A stretch of 64,000 nucleotides of DNA from an uncultured Caulobacterales bacterium (GTDB lineage Bacteria; Pseudomonadota; Alphaproteobacteria; Caulobacterales; Maricaulaceae). Below are positions 1-9,390 of this stretch, piece by piece. Both the position numbers and the translations under genes were made by a program. Positions within the stretch are counted from its first letter, which is position 1; the number at the start of each line of letters is the position of its first letter. The notes under the pieces were generated by a model that was given only the letters and a program-made list of their open reading frames with translations, did no database searches and was not told the DNA's origin. The stretch covers positions 248,001 to 312,000 of the forward strand of contig CANNER010000001.1 in NCBI GenBank assembly GCA_947503715.1, written 5' to 3'.

Positions 1-907
1 AAACGGCTTGGATGATCGGATAGTGCCAAATGTATATGCCGTAAGAGTAATCCGGAAGTTTTAGTAGCGGCTTAAATTGGCGGCGAGACAGGCCTAGCCT
101 CAGCATAATTCCCGTGAGAAGCAGTGTTGCCAAGAGCTCACCGAGAAAGCCTGCACCGAAAATAGCGAATAAGACTGCGATAACAGTAATACTCCACCAA
201 GGCGGCCGGCGGCCCGCTGGCCAATGCCAGAGTGTCATACCCAGTAAGAAACAGGTTGAGAGCCTGAATAGCGGCATAATCGAAGCCGGCAGGTCTGATA
301 CATCGAATAGAAGTGGAGCTAAAAAGTAAATCCCGGCCACGCCAACAAGCATAAGGACAGTCGTCCAGAGCCGTTTCGCAAGTCCAACAAAAAATGCCAA
401 AGCCGCAAGGACATATGCGGCCATCTCATATCTGATGGTCCAGAGAGGACCGTTGAAGTCTTCTTCAAGATTGCCTGCAAAAATGCCCCCGGGAGCCCAT
501 TGAGGATCTCCCATGAGCAAAACCCGCAAGGCGTAAGACCATGTGTCAGGGGATATTAAATTTACGAGGCCGCCGGGTTTTGAAAAGAGAGTCGAAAAGA
601 CCAGAACGAAAGCAACCATGATCGCTATCAGTGCGGGGTAAATTCTAAGAAGCCGAGAGGCGGCATATGATTTTAGATCGTTACGTGTTGCGAGGCTTTT
701 CATAATAAGCAGACCGGAGAGTACGAAAAAACCGTTCACGGCCATATACCCACCTGTCCATTGGTGGATTCTGAAAGGCTCATAGCCCGTGGTGGTGAGC
801 CAAAAATGCCCAAGGGCAACAAGGCCTGCGAGCACCCACCGAATAGGCGTGAAATGATTATGACCAAATAAGGGATCGTTTGGTGCCGATGGAAGTGTTG
901 AGACCAT
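1..907 (-). CDS. Acyltransferase family 3 membrane protein (partial)
   Basis: The frame runs off the left edge, so about 302 residues from the N-terminus are visible. It reads as an OafA/YrhL-type acyltransferase: hydrophobic segments alternate with family signatures, a GHFW motif near residue 38, FFVLSGLLI near 65 and RLLRIYP near 88. Such proteins transfer acyl groups to sugars or lipids at the inner membrane. The ATG at 907 has an AGGAG seven bases upstream and overlaps the end of the PepSY gene region closely, so this is the last visible gene of the copper operon. The acceptor is unknown. Placement in a metal operon suggests envelope modification, which is inference only. Confidence 0.8.
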   Translation of the reverse strand, partial: MVSTLPSAPNDPLFGHNHFTPIRWVLAGLVALGHFWLTTTGYEPFRIHQWTGGYMAVNGFFVLSGLLIMKSLATRNDLKSYAASRLLRIYPALIAIMVAFVLVFSTLFSKPGGLVNLISPDTWSYALRVLLMGDPQWAPGGIFAGNLEEDFNGPLWTIRYEMAAYVLAALAFFVGLAKRLWTTVLMLVGVAGIYFLAPLLFDVSDLPASIMPLFRLSTCFLLGMTLWHWPAGRRPPWWSITVIAVLFAIFGAGFLGELLATLLLTGIMLRLGLSRRQFKPLLKLPDYSYGIYIWHYPIIQAV

Positions 908-909
908 GA

Positions 910-1641
910 TTAGGCTCCTGACTTTGTTTCGCGGCGACGCCTGAAAGCGCTGCGAAGCATGAGCACGACGAGCGCAAAGCCCGTTAGAAAGAAAAATACT
1001 GCAAGGCATGCGACCGTTTTAATCCACCAAGAATTAAAGTTCTCGCGGTTGCTCCAATCCATAATGTGCAAGCCCCACATGAAATCAAATGTCCGCCATA
1101 ACCCCGTTCTGACAGCTTTCACTTCGGCCGTGGTGGCATCGACGTAAAAACTGGCAGCATCCGGTTTCTTGAAATCAACCCGCCAAACGGGTCCCTCGCG
1201 GCCATATTCGCGCGGGGCTTTGTCTTGAAAGAAAGTGGCTGTAGTTTGTGTACTTCGCCCAGCATAGTTGCTGACCGCAATTTGCGTGGCTAGCGCTTCA
1301 TTTAAGGTTTCCCAGATGGCACCCGTTTTTGCATCAAAGACTTGGGTTTGGTCTTCGCTCGTGACGATATAAACAGGCCGTTCATTGAACATTTTAAGCG
1401 TGAGGGATTGCGGACGAAGCGTGTGTCTTGAAACGATGTCTGATGGAACAAGAATATCTAAATCATGCGAGACAATTTGCGGAGACTGTTCAGCACGTAA
1501 ATGTGTGCCTCGGACTTGATCAATTGGAAAAAGCGTCATGAACAATCCGGAGATGAGCCACAGGCCTAATTGCAGACCTATGCCAATGCCGAACCATAAA
1601 TGAAGCTTGCGCAAATTTCGGTTTAATATTGCTTTATTCAT
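910..1641 (-). CDS. PepSY-domain membrane protein
   Basis: A 243-residue protein with an N-terminal membrane helix (about residues 17-37), a periplasmic central part and a C-terminal helix (about 208-230), the layout of PepSY-associated transmembrane proteins. A short PepSY-like stretch with Tyr-Ile-Val and Val-Phe-Asp-Ala around residues 92-106 supports the family. Family members often accompany metal uptake or efflux genes and some flavin-linked reductases, but no enzymatic motif is visible. It follows the CusF-like gene by about 50 bases on the same strand and precedes the acyltransferase, so it is probably co-transcribed with the Cus operon. Function is not established. Confidence 0.75.
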   Translation of the reverse strand: MNKAILNRNLRKLHLWFGIGIGLQLGLWLISGLFMTLFPIDQVRGTHLRAEQSPQIVSHDLDILVPSDIVSRHTLRPQSLTLKMFNERPVYIVTSEDQTQVFDAKTGAIWETLNEALATQIAVSNYAGRSTQTTATFFQDKAPREYGREGPVWRVDFKKPDAASFYVDATTAEVKAVRTGLWRTFDFMWGLHIMDWSNRENFNSWWIKTVACLAVFFFLTGFALVVLMLRSAFRRRRETKSGA

Positions 1642-1694
1642 TAAGCCCTCCCCAGAGCGGATGCGCCTACGACAAAGATCGCAGGCGCACTTAA

Positions 1695-2132
1695 TCAGTG
1701 ACCGCTATGGTCCATCTTTGCATCGAGGCAGTCTTTGCCATCTGTGTCTGTGTTGCAAATCGCTGTAATACGGTAGCTTCCGTCACGACCCTTCTTGACC
1801 ATGAAGCTGACCTTGTCGTCTTTGGCAAAACCGGAGAGATCAACCGCCGATGTGATACCAAATCCCATCGTCATCGCGCCCATGCCAACGCCTTCAATTT
1901 CCTGGTGATCAATCGTCGCTTCTTTACCGTCTGGACTAATAGAGAATATGACGCCTGTTGTATGGCCAGTATCACCCATTGTCTTTGCGTCGGCCATTTT
2001 ACTATGGTCCATCGTGCTGTGGTCCATCTTGGCTTCATCCATTTTAAAATGGTCCATTTCGCCGGAGCCGCCGCATGCAGACAGGCTGATTGCGGCCAAG
2101 GCCGTAAGTGTGAGTTGAGTTAGATGTTTCAT
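1695..2132 (-). CDS. CusF-like periplasmic copper-binding lipoprotein
   Basis: 145 residues. It begins with a lipoprotein signal ending in the lipobox LSAC, followed by a Met/His/Asp-rich repeat region (MDH and KMD units, residues 26-56) suited to Cu(I)/Ag(I) binding. A CusF-type OB-fold domain follows, with the diagnostic GVGMGAMTMGF stretch near residues 82-92. The C-terminus is again Met/His rich (KMDHSGH). CusF proteins hand periplasmic copper or silver to the CusCBA pump. The start codon overlaps the stop of the CusA-like gene by four bases, indicating translational coupling. The membrane anchor and extra Met-rich arm make it longer than classical CusF. Confidence 0.85.
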   Translation of the reverse strand: MKHLTQLTLTALAAISLSACGGSGEMDHFKMDEAKMDHSTMDHSKMADAKTMGDTGHTTGVIFSISPDGKEATIDHQEIEGVGMGAMTMGFGITSAVDLSGFAKDDKVSFMVKKGRDGSYRITAICNTDTDGKDCLDAKMDHSGH

Positions 2133-5100
2133 GCGGTTTCTCCTTCAAGCGTTGCATGTGTTGGTTTTGGTAGTTTTGGTGATTTTGGAAGTTGGCGGCC
2201 AACCCAGATGAAATAGATGGCCGGAATAACAATGAGCGTCAGCAGGGTTGTTGAAATCATCCCGCCAAGCATGGGCAGAGCGATGCGCCTCATGACATCT
2301 GAGCCTAAGCCTTCTGTCAGAAAAATTGGGGCTAGACCTGCCATGACGGTCAAAACGGTCATGAGCTTGGGGCGCACCCGCAAGGCTGCGCCATGGCTTA
2401 CGGCTTGGAAAAGCTCTGTACGGGTTTTTGGCTCATCTGTGCGCACTTGCTGATCGATATAGAGCAGCATGACGACGGCGGTCTCGACTGCAATACCGCC
2501 TAGAGCGATGAAGCCAACGGCGACCGCAACGGAGAGGTTATAGCCCGCTAAATAAACGGCCCATAAGCCGCCCACGAGCCCGAATGGCAGAGACAGCATA
2601 ATGATTAGCGTCCGGTCAAGACGGCCAAAGTGAAGCATTAAGAGAAGAAAGATAAGACCTATGGCGGCTGGGATGGCAATTTTCAGGCGCTCATTGGCGC
2701 GCTGTAATTGCTCATATTGACCCGACCATTCCACGGCATATCCTGGCGGCAAGGTGACGGCATTGGCCACAATGTCTTTCGCCTCAGCCACATAACCGCC
2801 AAGGTCGCGTCCGGCGATGTCGACAAAAACCCAGCCCGTCAGACGCGCATTCTCAGACCTGATCATGGGCGGTCCTTCCGTATAGGCGACGCTCGCAACT
2901 TCGCGCAGCGGAATATGCGCGCCTGTTGGCGTTGGGATCAGAATGTTACCAATGTCAGCATCGGTTTCGCGAAAGGCGCGTTCATAGCGCAGCATGATAT
3001 TATAGCGCTCGCGGCCTTGAACAGACTCGGCTAATGTCATGCCGCCCAGCGCCGTTTGGATAACGCCTTGGAAAGCCCCCATGTCGATATTGCGGCGCGC
3101 CAATTCCAATCGGTTAGGGGTAATCTCAAGATATTTACCGCCAAGAACACGGTCAGCAAATGCCGAGCGCGTGCCGGGGATGTCCGTCACAACGCCTTCA
3201 ATCTCGCGCGCAATCGCTTCGATTTGCGTGAGGTCATCACCTGTGACCTTGATACCAATGGGCGTGCGAATACCTGTGGAGACCATATCCATCCGTATTT
3301 TGATCGGATAACCCCAAGAGTTCACGAGGCCCGGCATTTGAAGACGGCTATTTAGATCATCTACAATGCCGTCAGCGGTCATGCCTGCACGCCATTCGGA
3401 CTTAGGCTTTAATCTTATCCAGCTCTCAATCATGGTCAGCGGCGCAGGGTCAGTTGCTGTATCGGCGCGTCCCGCCTTGCCAAAGACAGACTCGACTTCG
3501 GGAACCGTTTTAATGACGCGGTTGGTTTGGCCGAGGATTTCGCGCATTTTAGTCGAGGATACCCCGGGTAAGGTCGTCGGCATGTAGAGAAGTTCGCCCT
3601 CATATAAGGCAGGCATAAATTCAGTGCCTAGCTTTTGAGCCGGTATAATAACGCTGGCAGTAATGATGAGAGCGATGAGGACCGTCGCCCATTTTAACTT
3701 GAGCGCGGCCCAGATGATGGGCTTATAGATCCAGACAAAGAAACGGTTAATCGGATTAGCCGTCTCTGGGCGCATCTTGCCGCGTAAGAGCCAAATCATC
3801 AGCACCGGGATAAGCGTGACCGATAACAAAGCGCCAATGGCCATGGCGTAAGTTTTGGTGAAGGCGAGCGGCGAAAACAGGCGGTAGCTCTCTCCTGTCA
3901 AAGCAAAGACAGGCAAAAAGGAAACCACAATTATCAGAAGTGAGAAAAAGAGGCCCGGGCCAACTTCCTGCGCCGCCTCAATGAGTACGCGTTTGCGCGT
4001 TGGCTCGTCAGGCTTTTCGCCCAAATCTGAGAGTTTTCTCACCCCGTTTTCGACCATGACAATCGACGCGTCCACCATTGCACCAATCGCAATCGCAATG
4101 CCGCCTAGTGACATAATATTGGCTGTGACCCCTTGGCCTGACATGATGATGAAAGCCCCAAGAACGCCCAGCGGCAAAGTGATCACAGCGACAAAGGCGG
4201 CTCTAAAGTGAAGCAAGAAAAGAAATATGACGAGGGCGACGACGAGGCCTTCCTCAATCAGTTTCTTCTTTAGATAGGACACAGCTCCCTCAATGAGCGG
4301 CGCGCGGTCATAGACAGTGACGATCTCCACGCCGTCCGGTAGGCCGCGCTGTAATTGCGCGAGTTTGTCTTTCACACGGTCAATGACTTCCAAGGCGTTT
4401 TCGCCGTCGCGCATCACGATGATCCCCGCCACGGTTTCGCCTTCACCGTTGAGCTCCACAATCCCGCGCCGCAGCGCCGGACCTTCAACGATGCGAGCTA
4501 CATCCGATAATATCACAGGCGTCCCGTCTTTCGCCAACACCACGACTTGTTCCAAATCGAGGGCCGTTTTGACATAGCCTGATGAACGGATGACATATTC
4601 AGTCTCGCCTTGCTCAAGTACACGGCCACCAACCTCGCTACTGGCAGCGCGAATAGACCGGGCAAGTTGAGCAATTGAAACGTCATAAGATTCAAGTTTG
4701 TTTGGATCGATGAGGACTTGATATTCGCGCTCAAATCCGCCGACAGACGCGACTTCCGAAACGCCTTCCACGCCGGAGAGTTCTAGTTTCAGAAACCAGT
4801 CTTGAAGGGAGCGCAGCTCTGCCAAATCTGTCTGCCCCGTTTTATCAACCAAAGCATATTGGTAAATCCAGCCGACACCTGTGGCGTCAGGCCCAATCTG
4901 AGGAATGGCATTTTCAGGGAGATCTGACCCGAGGCGGGAAAGCGCTTCAACAACGCGCGAGCGCGCCCAATAAGGATCAACGCTATCTTCAAAGATGACA
5001 TAGACAAAGCTGGTGCCAAACATGGATGAGCCGCGCACATCTTTTGTCTTTGGGAGACCCAATAGATTTGTTGAAAGCGGATAAGTTACCAGATCCTCGA

Positions 5101-5332
5101 CGATTTGCGGTGACTGTCCAGGAAATTCAGTTCGTATGATGACTTGTGTATCGGTCAGATCAGGAACCGCGTCGAGCGGCATGTCTTTGAGAGACAACCA
5201 GCCTCCGACGGCCAAGGCTATGGCGAGGACAATGATGATAAGCTGATTGGCGACGGACCAAGCAATCAGTTTTGCGATGGCTGACTTTGAGGGATCCTTG
5301 CCTGCTAAAGTGTCGACATTTTGCTCGCTCAT
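2129..5332 (-). CDS. cusA: CusA-type heavy-metal RND efflux pump
   Basis: 1,067 residues, normal for a heavy-metal-efflux RND inner-membrane pump. It drives Cu(I)/Ag(I) export through an outer-membrane channel using the proton gradient. Copper/silver specificity is supported by Met residues at about 582 (LLYMPTT), 634 (PLTMIES) and 683 (RMDMVSTG). Their contexts and spacing match the three-methionine site of E. coli CusA. The TM4 motif AIAIGAMVDASIVMVEN is also of the Cu/Ag type. The stop overlaps the next gene and the start overlaps the upstream CusB-like stop (four bases each), so B, A and F-like genes are translationally coupled. Confidence 0.93.
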   Translation of the reverse strand: MSEQNVDTLAGKDPSKSAIAKLIAWSVANQLIIIVLAIALAVGGWLSLKDMPLDAVPDLTDTQVIIRTEFPGQSPQIVEDLVTYPLSTNLLGLPKTKDVRGSSMFGTSFVYVIFEDSVDPYWARSRVVEALSRLGSDLPENAIPQIGPDATGVGWIYQYALVDKTGQTDLAELRSLQDWFLKLELSGVEGVSEVASVGGFEREYQVLIDPNKLESYDVSIAQLARSIRAASSEVGGRVLEQGETEYVIRSSGYVKTALDLEQVVVLAKDGTPVILSDVARIVEGPALRRGIVELNGEGETVAGIIVMRDGENALEVIDRVKDKLAQLQRGLPDGVEIVTVYDRAPLIEGAVSYLKKKLIEEGLVVALVIFLFLLHFRAAFVAVITLPLGVLGAFIIMSGQGVTANIMSLGGIAIAIGAMVDASIVMVENGVRKLSDLGEKPDEPTRKRVLIEAAQEVGPGLFFSLLIIVVSFLPVFALTGESYRLFSPLAFTKTYAMAIGALLSVTLIPVLMIWLLRGKMRPETANPINRFFVWIYKPIIWAALKLKWATVLIALIITASVIIPAQKLGTEFMPALYEGELLYMPTTLPGVSSTKMREILGQTNRVIKTVPEVESVFGKAGRADTATDPAPLTMIESWIRLKPKSEWRAGMTADGIVDDLNSRLQMPGLVNSWGYPIKIRMDMVSTGIRTPIGIKVTGDDLTQIEAIAREIEGVVTDIPGTRSAFADRVLGGKYLEITPNRLELARRNIDMGAFQGVIQTALGGMTLAESVQGRERYNIMLRYERAFRETDADIGNILIPTPTGAHIPLREVASVAYTEGPPMIRSENARLTGWVFVDIAGRDLGGYVAEAKDIVANAVTLPPGYAVEWSGQYEQLQRANERLKIAIPAAIGLIFLLLMLHFGRLDRTLIIMLSLPFGLVGGLWAVYLAGYNLSVAVAVGFIALGGIAVETAVVMLLYIDQQVRTDEPKTRTELFQAVSHGAALRVRPKLMTVLTVMAGLAPIFLTEGLGSDVMRRIALPMLGGMISTTLLTLIVIPAIYFIWVGRQLPKSPKLPKPTHATLEGETA

Positions 5333-7062
5333 GGCGTTGTACCAGCCATGGGGTCAGGCCACGCAATGGTTTGCGCTTTGGCATCCGAATAAGGATTAGC
5401 AGGTAGACCGCCGTCTTGCAGCCAAAGACGAGCTGTTTCATCATCGCTATAAAATATGAGACCCTTGCTTTTATAGTGCGCGGGCGCGCCGAGTGTCAGC
5501 CACGGATCAATCGCCGTCATCAACTCTGAAAGCTGGGCTGCTAACGGTTCGCCTGTTTTATTATCTTTAGCGCCGCTAATGGCCGTCTCAGCTTTGTCTA
5601 AAATCGGGAACAGCTTGGAGCCCGCAAATCGGCCCTTCAGATTTTCAATCAAGGTAAGCGTGGGGTCGAGGAAATAAGGATCAATCGCATAGCCATCAAT
5701 CAAGGCCTCATGGAAATAGAGCGCGCTATCAATCATATGATCAATTTGGCTTAATGTAGAGCCGTCAATTGGAAGTTCTGACAAAGGCGTGGTTTCGTCA
5801 TAATTGGCGGCAGGCGCGCTGAGCTTTGAGAATCTTTCGCGTAGATTGGATTCGGAATCGAGCATGAACTGACCGCTGGCGACAATGCGTTCACCTTTTG
5901 TAAGACCCGATAAAACCTCTGTTCGGCCACGAACGCTTGATCCAATTGTAATATCGCGGGGCGCGAAACGGCCTTCACCCAAAGCGACGATAACATGTGC
6001 ACCGCGTGAGTCGCGCAATATGGCTTGGCTTGGAATAGACAGCTGCGATGCGGAGGTTTCAGTATCGTTAGCTTCAAAGACGATGTCGGCATAAGCACCG
6101 GGTCGTAAAGAGCCTGAGCTGTTATCAACACTGATCCGGACGCGGGCGGTTCGCGTTTTAGGGTCTATGGTCGGATAGATATAGTCAACCTTGCCCGATT
6201 TTGCGGCATCAGGCGCGCTCTCAAAGTTCAAATTGGCGGTTTTGCCGATGTCCATCTTCGGCAGGTCGGACTCCGGGACCGAAGCAATAACCCAGACCTT
6301 ATCATAGGCCTGTAATTGCAGGATCGGATCGCCGGGTTTGAGATAGTCGCCGTCGCGCACCATCAGCTGTGTCACCACGCCGGAGTTTTCCGCATAAACA
6401 GGCACGCGCTCAATGAGCTCACGGGTCTCAGACAATCGGTCCACAAGGCTTTCTTGCATGCCTTTTGATATGAGCCTTTGGCGAACCGAGGCGATGCGGC
6501 GCGCATTGCCAATTTGAAGTGAGGCCAGATAGTCTTTTTGGGCGGCAATGAGATCAGGCGTGTAAATGCTATAAAGACGCTGTCCACGGCGCACTCTGTC
6601 ACCTTCCGCCCGAACAGTCAGGCCGCTGATCCAGCCTTCAAGACGGGAGGCGGCCATAGACTCTAATCGTGTATTAGGTTCGACCGTTCCGTAAGCGCGC
6701 AAGGCTTGATTAAAGTCTGAAACAGAGACGACGGCTGTTCTGATGCCCATTGTTTGGAGCATTTCAGGCGAGACGGATACGCCCGAACCCCCTTTGGCCT
6801 CAGTCGTAACAGGCACAAGGTCCATACCGCAAATCGGACAGCCCCCATTGGGGTCAGTTGCAATATAATGCGGGTGCATTGGGCAGGTGTAAGAGCTCAC
6901 CTCCTCTGTGGGCATGTCCATTTTTGATGACTGAGATTGTCCTGCTTGCATAGCCGCGTGGTCATGTCCGGCTTCCAAAGCCGAAGGGGATTTTGATGCG
7001 GGTTCACAAGCCGCCAGAATGAGGGCGCTGCTTAGAATGAGGGCAAATTTAAACTGAGTCAT
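5329..7062 (-). CDS. cusB: CusB-type efflux periplasmic adaptor with heavy-metal-binding domain
   Basis: 577 residues: lipoprotein signal with lipobox LAAC near residue 16-19, then a His-containing linker and a heavy-metal-binding domain with CPMHPH and CPICGMDL (about residues 59-82). A membrane-fusion core follows (barrel-sandwich and alpha-hairpin, about 95-400). It links the RND pump to the outer-membrane channel and gathers Cu/Ag. A C-terminal extension of roughly 160 residues (about 415-577) goes beyond classical CusB; its look resembles helical periplasmic extensions such as DUF3347 but I cannot assign it firmly. Coupled by overlap to both neighbours. Confidence 0.9.
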   Translation of the reverse strand: MTQFKFALILSSALILAACEPASKSPSALEAGHDHAAMQAGQSQSSKMDMPTEEVSSYTCPMHPHYIATDPNGGCPICGMDLVPVTTEAKGGSGVSVSPEMLQTMGIRTAVVSVSDFNQALRAYGTVEPNTRLESMAASRLEGWISGLTVRAEGDRVRRGQRLYSIYTPDLIAAQKDYLASLQIGNARRIASVRQRLISKGMQESLVDRLSETRELIERVPVYAENSGVVTQLMVRDGDYLKPGDPILQLQAYDKVWVIASVPESDLPKMDIGKTANLNFESAPDAAKSGKVDYIYPTIDPKTRTARVRISVDNSSGSLRPGAYADIVFEANDTETSASQLSIPSQAILRDSRGAHVIVALGEGRFAPRDITIGSSVRGRTEVLSGLTKGERIVASGQFMLDSESNLRERFSKLSAPAANYDETTPLSELPIDGSTLSQIDHMIDSALYFHEALIDGYAIDPYFLDPTLTLIENLKGRFAGSKLFPILDKAETAISGAKDNKTGEPLAAQLSELMTAIDPWLTLGAPAHYKSKGLIFYSDDETARLWLQDGGLPANPYSDAKAQTIAWPDPMAGTTP

Positions 7063-8402
7063 GATGGCACCAAAAGGCTATTCATTTTTGCAATCATTTG
7101 ATCGCGTAAGGTTTGTTCTTTGACGATTTCCGCGCGCAGCATGAGAATGGCGATTTCACCGTCGATGATTGGCGAGTAATCGCCATTCCCGGATTCGTAA
7201 GTGATCAACTGCGCCTCTGTCTGCGTTTCAATCGCGCTGATTTTCTGTTCAATAATGCGAATGTTTTGAACGGCTGTTTCCCGGCGGGCTTCATAGCGTG
7301 ACCACTCGGATTGGACTTGTCGCGCAATGGCTGTACGCCGAGCTATGCTCGCATTTCTGTCCATTTTCGCGGCTCGCAAATTGGGTTCCTGGCGCTTGCC
7401 AGCCCAAAGCGGAATTGAAAAACTGACGCCGCCCGAGACCCAGTCTTCGCCGTCAAAATTTGAGCGCGGACCTTGGCCTGACTCGCGTTGTTGGTAGGTT
7501 AGATTAACCCCCCAGTCGGGCTTAAAATCAGCTTCTGCGCGCTGCACATCCGCATCGGATATATCAACATTCGCATCAGCAACACGGACAGCATAAAACC
7601 CCAACGCATTCCCAGTCCAAGGCGTCTTGGAAATTGCTGGTAGTTCCGTTTCAGGAACGAAACCCAAGAGATTGATGAGCTCTGCGTCTATCTGCGCGTC
7701 ACGTCCTTCCAATTCAGCCAGGGTTCTGGAGACGTCTGTACGTTCCACATCAACTTTTGCGAGGCGGAACACCAATGGGCGGCCTGCATTGATCTCAATA
7801 TCAATGATGTCAGAAAGTTCGTCATACTTTGACTGACGCGCGAGAGCCAAATTCTGTTGAGCCTCAAGGCTCTGTTTCTCAATCAGGAAAACCAAAAGCT
7901 GACCGCGCAACCTCGCATATTGTTGTTCAGCTTCCAGCTCTTGTTGGGCAGCGCTTCTCAAGGATTTGAGCGAGTTAGCTTTCCGTTCAGACCGGCTCGG
8001 CAAAGCCTGCCGAATGCCAACGGCTTTATTGGACGGAAGGTATTCTGAAAAAGATGGATCAAAAAGCGGCACATTATTCAGCTGGAGTGACACGACGGGA
8101 TCAGGCAACCCGAGCGCGCCTTCTGCACGTTGACGATTGGCTTGTGCGCTGAGGCTGAGCGCGTCCAAAGAAGGATGTGCGCGCAATTGCGTTTCTAATT
8201 CAGAAAAGGGCATAGCCCGAATAGAAGCTTGCTGCTGTTGCGCGGCAGTCGTCGCCCCCGCATCCAGCAAATCAGGGGCATAAAGCGTGTCTTGAGCAAA
8301 GGCGGCAGCTTGCAAGCTCATAACGCTTATACCGCTGAGTAAAAGCGAGAGCGTAACGGCGCGAAACCGGGTCTGATAAAATGATGTGTGGCGGACAAAC
8401 AT
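7059..8402 (-). CDS. cusC: CusC-like TolC-family outer-membrane efflux protein
   Basis: 447 residues with a long N-terminal export signal (cleavage near AAAFAQ). The rest is the alternating helical/strand pattern of TolC-family outer-membrane factors, with long amphipathic helices carrying many Ala/Gln/Glu residues (about 150-215 and 345-430). It would form the outer-membrane exit duct for the RND complex. The stop overlaps the start of the CusB-like gene by four bases. The 69-base gap upstream to the Cys-rich protein gene suggests the same transcript. Assignment to Cu/Ag rests on the partner pump rather than on this sequence. Confidence 0.88.
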   Translation of the reverse strand: MFVRHTSFYQTRFRAVTLSLLLSGISVMSLQAAAFAQDTLYAPDLLDAGATTAAQQQQASIRAMPFSELETQLRAHPSLDALSLSAQANRQRAEGALGLPDPVVSLQLNNVPLFDPSFSEYLPSNKAVGIRQALPSRSERKANSLKSLRSAAQQELEAEQQYARLRGQLLVFLIEKQSLEAQQNLALARQSKYDELSDIIDIEINAGRPLVFRLAKVDVERTDVSRTLAELEGRDAQIDAELINLLGFVPETELPAISKTPWTGNALGFYAVRVADANVDISDADVQRAEADFKPDWGVNLTYQQRESGQGPRSNFDGEDWVSGGVSFSIPLWAGKRQEPNLRAAKMDRNASIARRTAIARQVQSEWSRYEARRETAVQNIRIIEQKISAIETQTEAQLITYESGNGDYSPIIDGEIAILMLRAEIVKEQTLRDQMIAKMNSLLVPS

Positions 8403-8471
8403 CCGAAAATCTCCAATTGAACAGGCGAATAGGCTCAGAGGAAAACTCTGAACAGTCAGTCTGTTTGGAGA

Positions 8472-8891
8472 TTAAATAAGTTGGGCGTCGAAGCGTGAGT
8501 AAGGGCTATCAAATGGCCCGAGAGGTTGCCTTGGAGGCGGTCCCGTTGTTCTCAAAAGGCGTACCTCGGGACGCGGCAGAGCCGTAGGATTATTGATAAG
8601 CGTTACGAAGGTCAGGTCTGATTGTGTATTGGTAACCGGGTCAGCGTCAGCCGTGAAAGCAGATGATACAGCGCAATCATCGCAAGAGGCGCAGTATTTT
8701 TCAGGGGTTTGCGTGTCGCTCTCGCCTGATTTGACCTCAGGGGACGTGTGACAAGGCGGAGCTGAAGCATCAGCCGCCTGTACTGAATCCATAGACATAT
8801 CGACATGGCCCGTCACGCAGCACGCCATGACAGGCGTGGACATCATGATAAAGGCTGCGAATAAGCAGAAGATTGTCGAAATGACTCTCAT
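8472..8891 (-). CDS. Small exported Cys/His-rich protein of the copper operon
   Basis: 139 residues from the ATG at 8,891. The first ~24 residues form a signal peptide (MRVISTIFCLFAAFIMM...). The mature part has metal-ligand clusters: ACCVTGH, PPCHTS and CASCDDC. This looks like the DUF2946/CopL-type small proteins often found at the head of copper or zinc efflux operons, but the family match is only by appearance. It is the first gene of the minus-strand copper operon, and its promoter region contains a CsoR-type palindrome shared with csoR. The upstream in-frame extension lacks a signal-like character, so the internal ATG was chosen, although no strong ribosome-binding site is visible. Confidence 0.7.
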   Translation of the reverse strand: MRVISTIFCLFAAFIMMSTPVMACCVTGHVDMSMDSVQAADASAPPCHTSPEVKSGESDTQTPEKYCASCDDCAVSSAFTADADPVTNTQSDLTFVTLINNPTALPRPEVRLLRTTGPPPRQPLGPFDSPYSRFDAQLI

Positions 8892-8926
8892 CCTTGCATC
8901 ATAGCGCAAAAGACTTAAAAAAGTAA

Positions 8927-8943
8927 ATACCCCTAAGGGGCAT
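8927..8943. promoter_or_regulatory. CsoR-type operator between the copper operon and csoR
   Basis: Imperfect palindrome ATACCCC-TAA-GGGGCAT (one mismatch). It lies between the divergent starts at 8,891 and 8,983. G/C-tract palindromes flanked by AT/TA are typical of CsoR/RcnR-family operators. Two related palindromes occur at 9,391-9,432. Confidence 0.6.
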
Positions 8944-8982
8944 CCATTTTCACGCTTGCGTGTTGCTGAGTTGAGAAAAACA

Positions 8983-9255
8983 ATGACGATACATTCGCCC
9001 AAAACAGTGAACCGCCTCAAGCGAATTGAGGGTCAGGTGCGTGGTATTATCAAAATGCTGGAAGATGAACGCTATTGTATTGATGTCTTGACCCAGATGC
9101 AGGCTGTGAAATCTGCTATGGCGCGCGCGGAGAGCGAAATCCTCAAAGAACATGCGGCGGGTTGCGTGAACGCGGCAATCCAGTCCGGTGATGAGGCAGC
9201 GCAGCGCGAAAAAGTCGCTGAACTGGTAGACCTTTTTGATAAGTTGAAACGGTAG
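8983..9255 (+). CDS. csoR: CsoR-family copper-sensing repressor
   Basis: 90 residues from the ATG at 8,983; an in-frame TTG 27 bases upstream is a less likely start. It matches the all-helical CsoR/RcnR repressors (KRIEGQVRGI near residues 13-22). The Cu(I) ligand set of CsoR is present: Cys32, His57 and Cys61, with the 25- and 4-residue spacing of the M. tuberculosis protein's Cys36/His61/Cys65. Apo-protein binds DNA and Cu(I) releases it. It is divergent from the Cus operon, with a CsoR-type palindrome between them and two more in front of the downstream DUF305 gene, so it probably controls both directions and itself. Confidence 0.9.
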   Translation: MTIHSPKTVNRLKRIEGQVRGIIKMLEDERYCIDVLTQMQAVKSAMARAESEILKEHAAGCVNAAIQSGDEAAQREKVAELVDLFDKLKR

Positions 9256-9390
9256 CGTCTCCAACACGGCTTCTTTTTACCGTCGCCAACGGCAAAGACA
9301 TACTGCCCATTTTTTCCGGAGCCCCTCGTAGAATTATACGCACGCTATCAATGGAGCACTAATTCGGAACAAAGTTGAACGCCTTGCATT

